Notes: a model not told the origin generated them from the letters alone. Counted from the first letter of the stretch, positions 50,701-59,805 are shown. The stretch is DNA of 64,000 nucleotides from Diphasiastrum complanatum (GCA_029204225.1 CM055106.1:35190361-35254360); one strand, 5' to 3'. Program-made: numbers and translations.

Positions 50701-53700
50701 GAAACACCAAAAAGAACTGCAATACATGTCTTCATAATGTAAATTGTAGCAATAAAGACAAAAGACTTAAACATGACAGAGAACATAGCCATTTAGAAAT
50801 GATTATTTACATGAAGCACAAAATTTTGGATATTCTGCACTTGAGCGATCATCTGAAACTAGGAAAAGCACCAATAAGGCATTCAAAGTTCAAGCCACAG
50901 AGTTCTTTTTATACGTACATTTCAGTTCAGGCTGCAAGTTAGTAGTTGAGTTTGAGCATTTTCGTATCAATCTTAGTTCCAGGATAGTGCTCGACACAAA
51001 AAACAATGTCCAATTATTGATTATAATGTCCATCCACAGACTGTTTGACAGTCAACTTCATGTGACCCGCAGGCTCTCTGTGACGTTCCCACTCACAAAA
51101 GTAATATTTGTTCAACGGGAGCACTCAAAAAAATGTTGGAGACTCAGAGATGGTATCTTACTATAGGAATTTACATAGCCTTCAAGCTACTTACAAGTAA
51201 CCCAAGTCTTTCCTTCATCTTAGAAATGTCTTTTGCTCTTAAAAAAGAGCTTAAACTATCATTGCTTAACTCATTTGAACCTTGAAAATGCCCTCCTTTC
51301 TTCAAGTTAGGATTTCTTACCACTGGATGGCTTAAGTCCTATGTTTGATCCAACAGCTTTTACAGTTTGAGCATTGCATGATTTCAAAGTCTGGTCCGCA
51401 AAATTCAACCTCGAAGTTTGTGCAATTCTGCTGCCATTTTTCTCAAAGGGCTCTTCCATCTTTTGCCTCCTTGCTGCTACAATAGCCTCATCATCTGCCA
51501 TCCCATTTGTGTGTAAAATTACAGAGCCATAAGTGAAAAATCTCCACACTGGTACCAAGAGATGTAGAGCAATAAAACCTCAAGGATGAACATCTTAAAC
51601 TGTACTGAGTGCATGCATGTTACAAATACTGAAGTAGGAATGAAAGACTACTGACAAACTAAAAGCTTATTTCCATTTCCCAAAAGGATCGCAAATACAT
51701 GAGTCTGTGAACATCCATCCACTGATTTAAAAAGAAACACTATCAGTAAAAGCAAAAGTGAAACTAGCATCTTTGCAGAGAACTGAAAATTTTTTGGTAA
51801 ACCGACAGCACTTAACATGATGGATAGCCAGCATCGGAACAAACAAAGTCAAGTTTTGGGGAATACGATAAATCATGAGCTGAATCTTTGTGGAAGCAAA
51901 CAAGAAAAACCAACATGAAAACACCAATAAAAAAGAATATGGGCTGTCCCAAGTTCTGAGCACTATAGCTAGTTTTTCTATCAAAGGACCCCTGTGAGTT
52001 TTTCTAACCAAAAGCATATAGCAGATAGTACTTGATGTACTTGACAGTTTTGCAACTGCACAAGAATGATCTTTAAATGTCTGGTAACTCATTCCAACCA
52101 AACAGGGAATAATGTTTAAACACCTGCAACAATAAGCATGGATTATGTATATTTGCAACTTCGCATCATGCTTACAAACTGTGGTTCTTTGAAATTACTA
52201 TCTCATGCAAGCACTATACAGAAGAAATTTGTTATTGCAGATTAGATAAGTGACGTAACAAAACAGCAGCAGCTTGGGAAGATGAAACTAGAAAATTAAT
52301 TACTCAAAAAAATTGTTCAGTAGGGAAATGCACCATCAAGATAAGAACAATCCCCAGATTTAATCAATGCCAACTTGCACAAAATCAAAATCATCTCAAG
52401 CGACAGCATGGTTCTTTCTGAAGAGAACCTACATGCTGATAGAAAAAATTTCCTATTTCAGATTAGATGAGTGATGTGACAGAAATGCAGCAGCTTGAAA
52501 AGATGATAAGTTGTTCAGTAAGGAATGAACCATCAAGATAAGAACAATCCCCAGATCTGATCACTCCCAAATTGCACAAAATCAGAACCATCTCAAGCGA
52601 CAGCATGGTCGTTGTGTCTGAGGGAAAATTAACACCCATTGCCAAGTCTTCGAAGCTCGTTAATTATAATGTATTACACCTGAAAAAGAATAACTGCGAT
52701 CCCCTTTTCAAGGATCCAGCTGCAATCCCTAGTTGTTTCTGATCGACACATAGGTAAATGCAGATAACAGGTATGAACAAACATCAACCAACCTAGCGAA
52801 AATAGTTTGAGAATTTCTTACTTCTCATGGGTAAAACTGAACTTAGACTTCAAATATTGTGCTTTCAAAAAACAACCTACTAGCTGAAAAGAAAAATTAA
52901 AAAGTATCAGTTCCTTTCTCCAGACAATTAATTAATGCACAGATTGAAGTACTTCTTACCACAAAAGAAACAAATTATATGTAAGTGACATGCATTGAAA
53001 TTGCATCGATCTCAAAATTTACTAGAACTTGCCAACTTCACAAGGCATCACTCTAAATCTGAAACCCATTTCGCATAGAAAGGGATTCATGATCCACCGT
53101 TTAAGCATCTTCTTTGCGCAACAGGTTGGACTAGTAAAACATTATAGTGATAAAAAGAAATTAATAAGCTGCCATCTGCACTTTTCCAAAACCCTTTTTC
53201 TCTGAAGCATGCCAAATCGGTTAACTGCTTTCGTGTGCTAGCATGCATCACAAATCTGTTGGAGAACTTTGAAATTCTTCTTACAAAAAAAATTAGGTAT
53301 TTCCTACAAGTATGCAAACTACAACTGAAGAAAAATACAGAAAAAAAATGCCTGGCTCCTTTCTTGAGACCAAAAAACTCAATGCACATTGCACAGATTG
53401 AAGTACTTACTCCTTACCCAAATAGTCAAAACTTCTTAACAATTGATGTAATGAAATTGCCTAAAGTTGCAAATTTGTCTTGTTTCTACAGCCGATTCAA
53501 TAAGTACGAGACAAGAGTTGTACTCATTGCTAAATGGCTAAAGATAAGGTTTACAATGTGAATGTGCCATCTAGATAAAAACTTGATGGACAGATTGAAG
53601 TATTCCTTAGGAAAAAGGTCAAAAACTTCTAAAAAAGTAATGTAATGAAATTGCAACGATCTTAGCAGAGGAACTAACAAATTATAATTAAGCCATAAAA

Positions 53701-54436
53701 ATCTTGTTTCTGCAGCCAATTTGACAAGTTAGACAGATTAGTTGTGCTAACTTCATCATTCAAATGACTACCGATAAGTTTTATGCTGCGAATGTGCCAT
53801 CTAGATATAAAAGTGACAGCACAGATCTATAAATCATGTATTCTAGGAACATGTTAATTTTGTGTAAAACTACAAAAATATAAGAGACGTCCAGTGCTCG
53901 AGCTGGACACTATTGACATAAAATAACCGAATAAAGCTTTCCTACTTCAGAATCACATAAATTGTAATAAACAAAGCAAGACTTAATACTGAACATTCAT
54001 GTCTGGGGTATTTCTAAGGGAAGAGAGTGCCAAAAATAGAAATCTAGAACAATTCATCGTTTTGAACAAAAAACTACACAAAAAGGAGATATTCTCCAGA
54101 AGCCCTAAGATTGGAAGATATAACTGAAAACTTGGAAACGGAAAAACTTGCAGCTGGAAAGAAATTAAAAGACAAACACCACAAAAGCCATAGATCGATA
54201 CGTCAATAAATAAGTAAAGAGGGAAATCAGTCATAATCGACGCAATATTCTGAAAATGTCCAAAGTGTGCATTAAATGCAAGGAAAACAGGCATTGGAAT
54301 GTCAGAATTCCCCGGAAATTGAAGCCAAATGAATGAGATACGATTAAATGACTAGATATAAAGGTTCCTGAGCAAAAAATAGATTAAAAACCGCAAACAG
54401 GTAGGGTTTCTTACGGCGAGATGAAGAGACCATCAT
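29147..54436 (-). CDS. TOP1: DNA topoisomerase I (type IB), complete 17-exon gene
   Basis: This nuclear enzyme relaxes supercoils by cutting one DNA strand through a 3'-phosphotyrosine intermediate. The coding exons, 5' to 3' on the minus strand, are: 54415-54436, 51321-51494, 47317-49067, 46022-46216, 43532-43612, 42977-43036, 42435-42529, 42094-42250, 41876-42001, 32916-32996, 32386-32512, 32132-32265, 31870-31935, 30067-30156, 29714-29817, 29330-29498 and 29147-29215. They sum to 3501 nt (1166 codons), with every intron GT-AG and phases matching. Residues 1-610 are the charged N-terminal region; the core starts near W613 and the C-terminal domain ends in D-F-R-F. By alignment with the family, the catalytic residues are R882 (L-R-A-G-N-E-K), K932 (L-G-K-D-S-I), R990 (V-F-R-T-Y-N), H1030 (C-N-H-Q-R) and Y1125 (S-K-I-N-Y-M-D-P). 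Exon 1 is the least certain: it was chosen because its 22 nt end in the phase exon 2 needs. Intron 9 is 8.9 kb and full of elements. Confidence 0.95.
33465..33486. repeat. (GAAA)n microsatellite
   Basis: About five GAAA units lie in TOP1 intron 9. Confidence 0.9.
33636..33661 (-). repeat. (TACTC)n tail at the LINE 3' end
   Basis: Plus strand reads (GAGTA)5. It sits exactly at the 3' end of the LINE. Some plant LINE lineages end in short tandem units rather than poly(A). Confidence 0.8.
33636..35148 (-). mobile_element. 5'-truncated LINE in TOP1 intron 9
   Basis: On the minus strand, the 3' part of a LINE ORF2 begins at about 35148. It starts near the RT active site (F-L-L-Y then V-V-L-V-S), continues with L-D-C-L-H-T-F-C[18 protein letters not shown] and S-Y-T-Y-L-G-V-L-F, then the thumb/connection region. 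A zinc-ribbon-like C-L-L-C-P…[11 protein letters not shown] (zf-RVT type) lies in another frame at about 34060-34150. A D-D-D-D-D-D run ends the ORF at 33827. After about 165 bp of 3' UTR comes a tail of about five TACTC units (33636-33661). A stop at 34558 and a frameshift near 34250 inactivate it. It lies in the same orientation as TOP1. Confidence 0.88.
35150..39244 (+). mobile_element. Decayed Ty1-copia element in TOP1 intron 9, antisense to the gene
   Basis: Domains run in order on the plus strand. Gag starts at about 35160 (5' end missing), with an intact zinc knuckle [14 protein letters not shown] at 35550-35595. The protease reads [12 protein letters not shown] (usually D-S-G). Pre-integrase has L-W-H-A-R-F-G-H-L. 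Integrase has V-H-S-D-V-C-G-P-M and L-R-T-D-R-G-W-E-Y, but [12 protein letters not shown] with lysine in place of the catalytic glutamate. RT (37310-38190) keeps Y-V-D-D. RNase H has D-S-D-W-G-G-D and S-S-S-E-A-E. The pol ends at 38818. A polypurine tract (AAGGAGGG) precedes the 3' LTR. Stops and at least five frame changes show it is dead. No 5' LTR is present: it abuts the LINE at about 35150. Confidence 0.93.
38856..39244 (+). repeat. 3' LTR of the intronic Copia element (right end tentative)
   Basis: The LTR starts TGTTAGAATAAATG directly after the polypurine tract at 38848-38855. The right end is placed at TTTTCA (39244) because coding-like sequence starts there. Without a 5' LTR the boundary is not proven. 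Confidence 0.6.
39245..40545 (+). pseudogene. Unrecognised coding region beside the intronic Copia LTR
   Basis: I do not recognise this protein. A frame opens after a stop near 39208 and runs to 40323 (about 370 codons) without an early ATG. It begins [22 protein letters not shown], then an acidic Y/E-rich stretch. The middle is a basic helical segment ([19 protein letters not shown]), followed by Ser/Asn/Gln-rich sequence. Near 40280 the reading shifts to another frame that stays open and sensible ([16 protein letters not shown], then [13 protein letters not shown]) to a stop at 40539. It lies directly outside the Copia LTR, antisense to TOP1. It may be a host-gene fragment, a transduced cDNA or a retroelement accessory ORF. 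Confidence 0.5.
40546..41875. other. Remainder of TOP1 intron 9
   Basis: No gene is recognised. A weak plus-strand frame at 40718-40924 may be a further piece of the unrecognised coding region. The rest is AT-rich intron sequence up to the exon 9 donor at 41875. Confidence 0.4.
41876..46216 (-). CDS. TOP1: TOP1 exons 4-9: DNA-clamp core subdomains
   Basis: Exons 4-9 lie at 46022-46216, 43532-43612, 42977-43036, 42435-42529, 42094-42250 and 41876-42001 and cover residues 650-887. Recognisable family blocks in order are [58 protein letters not shown]-x-P, T-V-T-W-L-A-Y-W and K-E-F-K-Y-V-F-L. The block ends in L-A-L-R-A-G-N-E-K with catalytic R882. Exon 4 ends in a GTAATT donor; exons 5 and 6 use the weaker donors GTTTCT and GTTCGC. 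Confidence 0.95.
44055..44395 (-). other. Coding-like fragment in TOP1 intron 4
   Basis: An 87-codon minus-strand frame starts [18 protein letters not shown], then predicts helices ([20 protein letters not shown]). After a stop, heptad-like sequence continues ([11 protein letters not shown]). The composition looks like decayed coding sequence. It is not part of TOP1, and no family is recognised. Confidence 0.3.
44664..44718. repeat. (GA)n microsatellite
   Basis: An uninterrupted GA run of 55 bp lies in TOP1 intron 4. Confidence 0.97.
47317..49067 (-). CDS. TOP1: TOP1 exon 3: large N-terminal exon with repeated K-P-L-S motifs, start of core
   Basis: This 1751-nt exon covers residues 66-649. 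It carries an [11 protein letters not shown] motif. At least five variants of acidic-D-(E/D)-x-(K)-P-L-S-x-(R/K)-(L/I) follow: [32 protein letters not shown] and E-V-P-L-S-K-R-I. The same motif style occurs in Arabidopsis TOP1. The last 37 residues, from W613, begin the conserved core ([10 protein letters not shown]). The exon ends in phase 0 at E-Q-E-E. Confidence 0.95.
50220..50607 (+). repeat. Possible LTR end with a duplicated primer-binding-site-like segment in TOP1 intron 2
   Basis: A noncoding stretch ends ...GGAGGTTACA at 50456, followed by GTGGTATCAGAG, which resembles the plant LTR/tRNA-Met primer-binding junction. The following ~70 bp (GTATCAGAG…CTCAAGACATAA…TGGTATCAAAGCAT) recurs in altered form about 85 bp downstream (50543-50607). 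No coding sequence follows. Confidence 0.4.
51321..51494 (-). CDS. TOP1: TOP1 exon 2, related in sequence to the start of exon 3
   Basis: This 174-nt phase 1-1 exon encodes residues 8-65. Its first part (residues 12-30, I-V-A-A-R-R-Q-K-M…E-K-N-G-S-R) is similar to residues 68-88 at the start of exon 3 ([10 protein letters not shown]…E-K-N-G-C-S-R). The rest is low-complexity, Ser/Gln/Lys-rich. It belongs to the poorly conserved N-terminal domain, which in eukaryotic TOP1 carries localisation and interaction signals. Confidence 0.85.
52225..52625 (+). repeat. Tandem duplication (~200 bp unit) in TOP1 intron 1
   Basis: Copy 1 (about 52225-52425) and copy 2 (about 52447-52615) share GCAGATTAGAT(A/G)AGTGA, CAAGATAAGAACAATCCCCA and TCATCTCAAGCGACAGCATG-type words in the same order. 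They differ by scattered changes and small indels. Confidence 0.85.
53385..53815 (+). repeat. Second tandem duplication (~200 bp unit) in TOP1 intron 1
   Basis: Copies at about 53393-53580 and 53590-53810 share CAGATTGAAGTA, AATGTAATGAAATTGC, CTTGTTTCT(A/G)CAGCC and GTGCCATCTAGATA in order. A third partial copy (CAGATTGAAGTACTTCTTAC, then TGAAATTGCATCGATCT) lies at about 52940-53010. Confidence 0.8.
54415..54436 (-). CDS. TOP1: TOP1 coding exon 1 (predicted start)
   Basis: The exon encodes M-M-V-S-S-S-R plus one base before a GTAAGA donor. The phase (1) matches exon 2, whose acceptor is at 51495-51496. The pair of ATGs is directly preceded by a two-codon upstream ORF. An alternative start further inside (M20 in exon 2) cannot be excluded without a transcript. 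Confidence 0.65.
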
Positions 54437-55140
54437 TCTACTGCATGCGATGGGGTTTTCCTCTGCAGCGGTCTCCCCCTGCCCGCCAGGTCCTTGGCTT
54501 CGATATCACAGCCCCTGCTCTGCTCCACCAATTCCACTCCAACTCCACCGAATCCGAACAGCAACGTTAACCAGGAAAGGTGCAAGCAATCAACGAAGCA
54601 GCATGCACAGAATGGATGGATGGATGCAGAAAAAGGGGAGCATGAGCAAGAGGCACACAGGGTGTGGAGGGGAAGAGGAGCGTGCGAGCAAAAGCAATGA
54701 TCGCAAGCAGAGAGAGGAAGGAAGGAAGCGAGAATGCTCGCCCCCAGCGAGCGAGAGCAGCAAAGCCTCCAAAATACAGAAAAGCACAACAGAAACTGGA
54801 TTAACTTGACACAAAGAAGACGAGCGATGGACACGATCCATTTCAGCCCCGGACCGCTTGGATATCTGCCACGTATCAAATCTGCCACCTGGAGTTTTTC
54901 TAATGGCTAATCTCCAACACGTGGCAGCTTTTCGTGACCATCATGAAATCCAACGGTAGCGCGGTTTAGAGTTCTAGTGTGTCATTGCAATAAGAGGACG
55001 ACGGGGGGGGAGGGGTCAAGCAAGGGGCACGGGCCAACCCCCGAGACAGGCAGGCGGTTCCGGCCGGAAATTGGGTCGCCGTCGCCGGGACCTATCGGCC
55101 GGCCGGCGATATCTTCAGCCCGTGGCCCCTTGTACCCTTG
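54437..55140 (-). promoter_or_regulatory. TOP1 5' UTR/promoter region with a minimal upstream ORF
   Basis: The sequence upstream of the TOP1 ATG contains ATG-CAG-TAG ending one base before the start pair (54446-54438). Further up, 54990-55115 is markedly GC- and CpG-rich, unlike the surrounding AT-rich DNA, with repeated CCGGCCGG words. A purine-rich stretch (GAGAGAGGAAGG…GAGCGAGAG) lies at 54705-54765. No TATA box can be assigned with confidence. Confidence 0.4.
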
Positions 55141-56402
55141 AGAGAGAAATTCACCACTATGCTAAGGTTAAAATGTTCAAGACCAACTCAAAAACACATT
55201 ATGTGCAACCGACGATGCCTCCAAACTCCCGCCCCAATCAAACTGTCACATGTGGCGAGATAGCCTTCCCAAATTTATCCCAGCAACAAATTCACATGAT
55301 TGATTTAGTCCCGTGTAATCATCGGTCGCACATCTCCTTGTGTGGGTTCATGTGTGGGAGTTAGATTGGTTCTTGCAAACTTTGTTTGAACATGCGAAAG
55401 GACTTATGCTCGCTGCACATGAATGATTGTGGTAAGAGATTTTGCCATGTGCCGACATTGCCCTTGCCACCAGCACCTAATGCTTTGAAGCAACCTCACA
55501 AGTCGTAGGCCACTAAAAATGTCCACATTTGATGATCTGACAAACCATGGGCCATCCTCCAATAAGGGAAATCTATAAGGACTTTTTGTCCTCTTGACTC
55601 CAATTTTATGCACACATGAGAAAATAGGAGAGGAAAAGGCTAAGAAAATCCATGGTCCATAACGCTATGGGCTTGAGTGAATTATCATATATGGCTTACC
55701 ATTGTGTGAATAGTGGTGCCACTAAAAGCCCGGTCTCATCATTCAAAGCCATTATTTGGGCTGTAGTGGTCCAAGCTTTATGTTTGCAATTGCATCTTTT
55801 TTTTGCTTTGCAAGACTTTGTATTCAAGTGCTCAATAAGAATTAGCGGCATTGGTCAAAGTTGAATTGGGGTGTGTATGTTAAAATAATGGACTTGTCAA
55901 GTTTTGAGTAGACACACACACACAATGTAAGTTAATAATGAACTTCACTTGTCAAGTGCACATTTTTTTTGTGTTTTGGAGCCACCTTCATAAATTGGAT
56001 TTTTGTGTGCTTCCAAACCATTTTCAAATTCCATCAAAACTCGCATGCAATCAATGAATGGCTGCCACCCAACACATACAAATTCCGACTAAATGTGCAA
56101 GTGGACAACCAATGACTGGCTACACATGAACAACTTGTTAATTTCCCAAAACTGGTAGTAATTTTGAAACAAAATCTTGCAATTGGGAATTACATAAGGG
56201 AAGGCCTTATCATCCTAGTTTGGATAGTGCCTTGAAGCTCATGCCCTCCGATGACAAAAGACCCTCAAGAGAGGACCTCCTTTTGGCATGCAAGCCACCA
56301 CCTTCCATTTAGAGTAAATCGTAAAACTTTGTATGGTCATATTGTGTGTGTGAGAGAGATATAGTTATACTCCTTTATGTTCAAATTGTGCAGGAGAAGT
56401 AC
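55141..56402. other. Intergenic stretch without a supported gene
   Basis: Small frames here (for example 55071-55364 plus and 55404-55613 minus) have no recognised domain. A short ACACACAC tract lies at about 55911-55923. Confidence 0.4.
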
Positions 56403-57568
56403 TGTTGTAAAGCTACCTTTAAAAGCTTTACTTTTGGTGCCACTGGCGCCAACATTGTCTCCAACGCCAGCAGCGCCATTGCTGCTCCCGGCGCCACTGT
56501 GACCAAAATCCAGTCGGCACCAAGTTCCTATGGCTGATATCTAGTGAAGTCCAGAGCTCGGATCGATGTGCAATCACCTCACACGATCTAGGCATGATTA
56601 AAGGAAGCCTTGGGATCAATAAATTCTAGAGAGTGACTTTCTAGAGAGAGAAAATCTTAGAGAGATAAAATGTGCTTTACCAGCCTGGGCAGAGCACTTG
56701 GTATGAGGGGAGGTGGCAAATCCCACCAATACTATAGGGGAATGCGGGTTGCGACTCAGGGCGAGCTCCAACCAAGTCTCAGCTTCCCTTGCTGGAATGT
56801 TGTTCTGGCGCCCGCCTTGGCATGCCAGTGCCCTGGAGACTAGAGTCGGTCACACACTTCAAATGTAACCTTCTCACATTTATTAATAGAATGGGATTTT
56901 TCTCAAACTGACTTTGATTACCTTCTGGGTTTCAGTGTTCGGTAAAAGCGCCAGTTGTAAGGCCACTTCAAACTTTTTGATTTGGCACATAGTTGAGGGT
57001 CGTATCCCGGGACGCCAGCGGTATGTCGTCGGGACCATTCAGTCCGAGGCGCCAGCGGTATGCTGTCGGGACCATTTGGTCCAAGAACTGGTTGTCTTCA
57101 TATCTGTCGCGGTTTGTGGTTCTGAGTGTTCCTTACATGAACATGAATGGGTTAAGCTCTTGGGGAACGGGCTCTAACCTATCGGCTGAGTTGGATGGCT
57201 TGCTTGGGTGGAAGTTACCTGTTTATGGATGTCCAGTCTGGCGTGGCGCCAGGTTGTCTTCCAGCGCTTGTGATGAAGCTTTGAGCTGGTTAAGTCTTGG
57301 AATAGATGTTACTCGTTTGTAACGAAGCTTCAAGTTAGTTAAGTTTGATGTATGTCAGGCGGCTTGCTTGGAGGGAAGTCACCCACATCGGGACTCCCGA
57401 TCTGGCATGGCACCAGGTTGGATCTCAATGTTGGTTTTTGAAATTGGTTAAGTCTGATCGTTGTTGACGAGTTGGCTGCTTGTATGTCAAGTGGGTTTGG
57501 ATGGCAAGAGTTGAAGGCTGGGAAGCTAAGTCGTGGTTCTGGGATCTCTTTGGGATGTCTGCGTAACA
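56403..57568 (+). repeat. Predicted 5' LTR of the non-autonomous element
   Basis: It begins TGTTGTAAAG and ends CGTAACA, giving TGTT…AACA termini. It contains TTTATTAATAGA at 56878-56889, a plausible poly(A)/R-region signal, and many GGCGCC-type words (56447-56500 and 57240-57250). Two GCCAGCGGTATG(T/C)(C/T)GTCGGGACCATT direct repeats lie at 57015 and 57052. Confidence 0.55.
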
Positions 57569-57570
57569 TG

Positions 57571-57583
57571 TGGTATCAGAGCC
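57571..57583 (+). other. tRNA-Met primer-binding site
   Basis: TGGTATCAGAGCC is the canonical plant LTR-retrotransposon minus-strand primer site, complementary to the 3' end of initiator tRNA-Met. Confidence 0.75.
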
Positions 57584-57651
57584 GACTGGCTGGTCAGCTA
57601 TGCGGATCTCACGGAAATGGCCATTGTTTGGGGTTCATCAGGACAACTGAT

Positions 57652-58044
57652 GTGCAAGGTGCTGCCCACAGTGTAAGCACGGATGCGTCCAAAGTCGGGG
57701 TGGTCGGCAGAACGGGGGACTTGATGAGTCAAAGTGCTGCCCTCGAGGTGTAAGCACGATCAATTTCTGCGGTTCGGGCCTGGTGTTGTCTGCACGTAGG
57801 ACAGATGAGGCAAAGTGTTGCCTAGGTAGGTGAAAGCACGGTATGTGCCTTGTGGGGTGCGGGGCGACATATTCAAACTGTACGGGTTAACCATTGATAC
57901 AGAGATGCTACTCGAATTCGGGTGTAAAGCACGGGTGGTTAGCTGCCGGTGCGGAATAACTGCCGATCTTTTAGCTATAAGGGCTATCGACCAGATTTGG
58001 TGGGGCGTGACTAAGGCAATGTGATGCTTAATGGTGAAAGCACG
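57652..58044 (+). repeat. Five degenerate leader repeats (GCAAAGTGCTGCC…GTGTAAGCACG)
   Basis: Copies of about 31 bp lie at 57652-57681, 57728-57758, 57809-57840, 57902-57933 and 58014-58044. Each ends in (G)GTG(T/A)AAGCACG or GTAAAGCACG; the first halves vary (AAGGTGCTGCC, AAAGTGCTGCC, AAAGTGTTGCC, GAGATGCTA, AATGTGATGC). Start-to-start spacing grows from 76 to 81, 93 and 112 bp. Confidence 0.75.
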
Positions 58045-59805
58045 AATAGTTGGATGGGTGCTCTCTGTGGGCTGTTTTTGTGATCGATCTGTATGGGCGC
58101 GGCAAGGCAAAGGTCCTTTGGCAGGGCTATCTCAAAGAGGGACCTTGTCTCTGTTACCTATTAGTAATCATGCATGAGTGTCTTGCTGTATGTATTCGTG
58201 GTGAGTCTTAGTACTCGTGCTTGGACTGATTTGCATGATTGCTTGTGATACAAGGAGCTGATGGCTCGAGAATGAACCTTTCTTTTGAAGGCTGATACTA
58301 TCGAACAAAGAGGACTACAGAATCTGTGGGGCGAATTCGCAGTTCAAGTACTCGCACGTGAACGGCAACAAAACGACTCGATGTTTGCAAAGGATGGATG
58401 GCTAGCCTGTTACTTGGGTTAGTTTCACTTGCGTCAATGCCCACCAGATGCAATCAAAAAGTCAAAAGTTGGAAAGGGCAATCTCAGGGGAGATTTTTTA
58501 TGGAGTAGTTGGTTTTCATTTGGGATGGCTACCTTCGGAACTGAAACTCACTAAGCATGGCTGATATCCAGTGTCAGTTGGGTTTTTCCTCAAAGGGGAA
58601 AGACTAGGATCCTCTTCAGAGATTGGCAACAAGTTAGATAAAGCCATAATCCTAGCAGATGGAAAGCAAAGTGATGGAAAGATTTTTGCCTGAGAACTCT
58701 ACTCTAAGTCCGGTCAACTGATTTTATAAGTGGAGGGGAACTACCACACACACCTCTCTCTTGGTGCAAATTTTGTTTGAAAGTTAATCAAATGGGGGCA
58801 AATTCAAGGTGACCTAGCCATACTCACACGAGAAGATTGGGCGAACTTTGGACCTAATAAGTTGACAAGTTTTTGTTGTGGAATGGAAAGCTTGTTGTAG
58901 GCTTTCTCTGGGCCAACAATGATGAGGAGACATAATGAGTACGCTAACTTGTGTTACGTGTAAAGCAGCTGATCAACGAAAGAACTATGTGTCTGATTCA
59001 AAGAGAGCTACTTGAAGCCAAGCAAGATGTACATTTCTTGTTTTGATTGTGAGGCACCTGACCAGTGATGGAATTGTGAAAGTCATGTTTTGCACGATGG
59101 ACATGGTGTTTCAAACAAACGCGAAGAGATAGTGTATGCGGATCAAACTGGTGCGACCTCTTGGTTTTCCACAAGGTCAATCAAAGACAGCTACTTCAAG
59201 CTAAGTGAGAGAAGCATTGCGGAGTACTCAATCTTTGCCTACCTTAAAGAGCCAAAAGGAAAAGTATCAAGATCAGGCTGGGACAAGGAGAGAAATCAAG
59301 GTGCGAAAGCAACAAGGCATGGAGTGAACCATAAATTGGGCAATCAACGATAAATCCTTTGGCTCAGGGAGCCCTGATACCCATGTGGAACTGATCAAGT
59401 ATGGAGCTCAGGGAGCTCAACACAAAGTGCATCAAGGACAAATCAGGGGCTCAAAGGAGTTCCAAAGTCAAAAGTCAGAAGCGACAGGGGCGAACATTTC
59501 AACAAGAAGCCTCTATCACCAAGTAATAAGGTTCTTGGGTTTTACACAAGCGATATAAAATCTACGCTTTTCTCAGACAAAGTGATATTTTCAAGCTATG
59601 TAATTTTTCAATATAAAGAGTTGAGCCTCCGACTTGTGGTGTGCCAGCTACAATGATAATAAAAAGTGGCCAGTAAATTGAGTATTGTGCCAAGTAGCTT
59701 AAATGTATAGTTATTTTTAATTGAGAGACACCTTTACTTTAATCTGACATCTGATGAGGACATCAGATTTTATAAAGGTAGGGTGGATGTTGTAAAGCTA
59801 CCTTT

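Larger units (their letters stand above)
56403..59805 (+). mobile_element. Putative non-autonomous LTR retrotransposon without coding capacity
   Basis: TGTTGTAAAGCTACCTTT occurs at 56403-56420 and again at 59788-59805. A perfect initiator-tRNA-Met-type primer-binding site, TGGTATCAGAGCC, lies at 57571-57583, two bases after ...AACA. A purine-rich tract (AAAGGTAGGGTGGA) precedes the second copy. This predicts a 5' LTR of 1166 bp (56403-57568) and an interior of 2.2 kb. The interior has no gag, protease, RT or integrase words in any frame I examined. Only the first 18 bp of the 3' LTR match, so that LTR is truncated or replaced. The layout resembles LARD-type plant elements. Confidence 0.6.

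Noticed and set aside
54433-54888. 151-codon minus-strand ORF just upstream of the TOP1 start
   Set aside because: It is Cys/Leu-rich low-complexity sequence from the 5' UTR/promoter, and its frame ends exactly in the TAG of the mini-uORF. No domain was recognised and an alternative frame is equally open.
57830-58110. Short ORFs inside the non-autonomous element
   Set aside because: Both strands show similar-length frames through the leader repeats and no retroviral motif is present.
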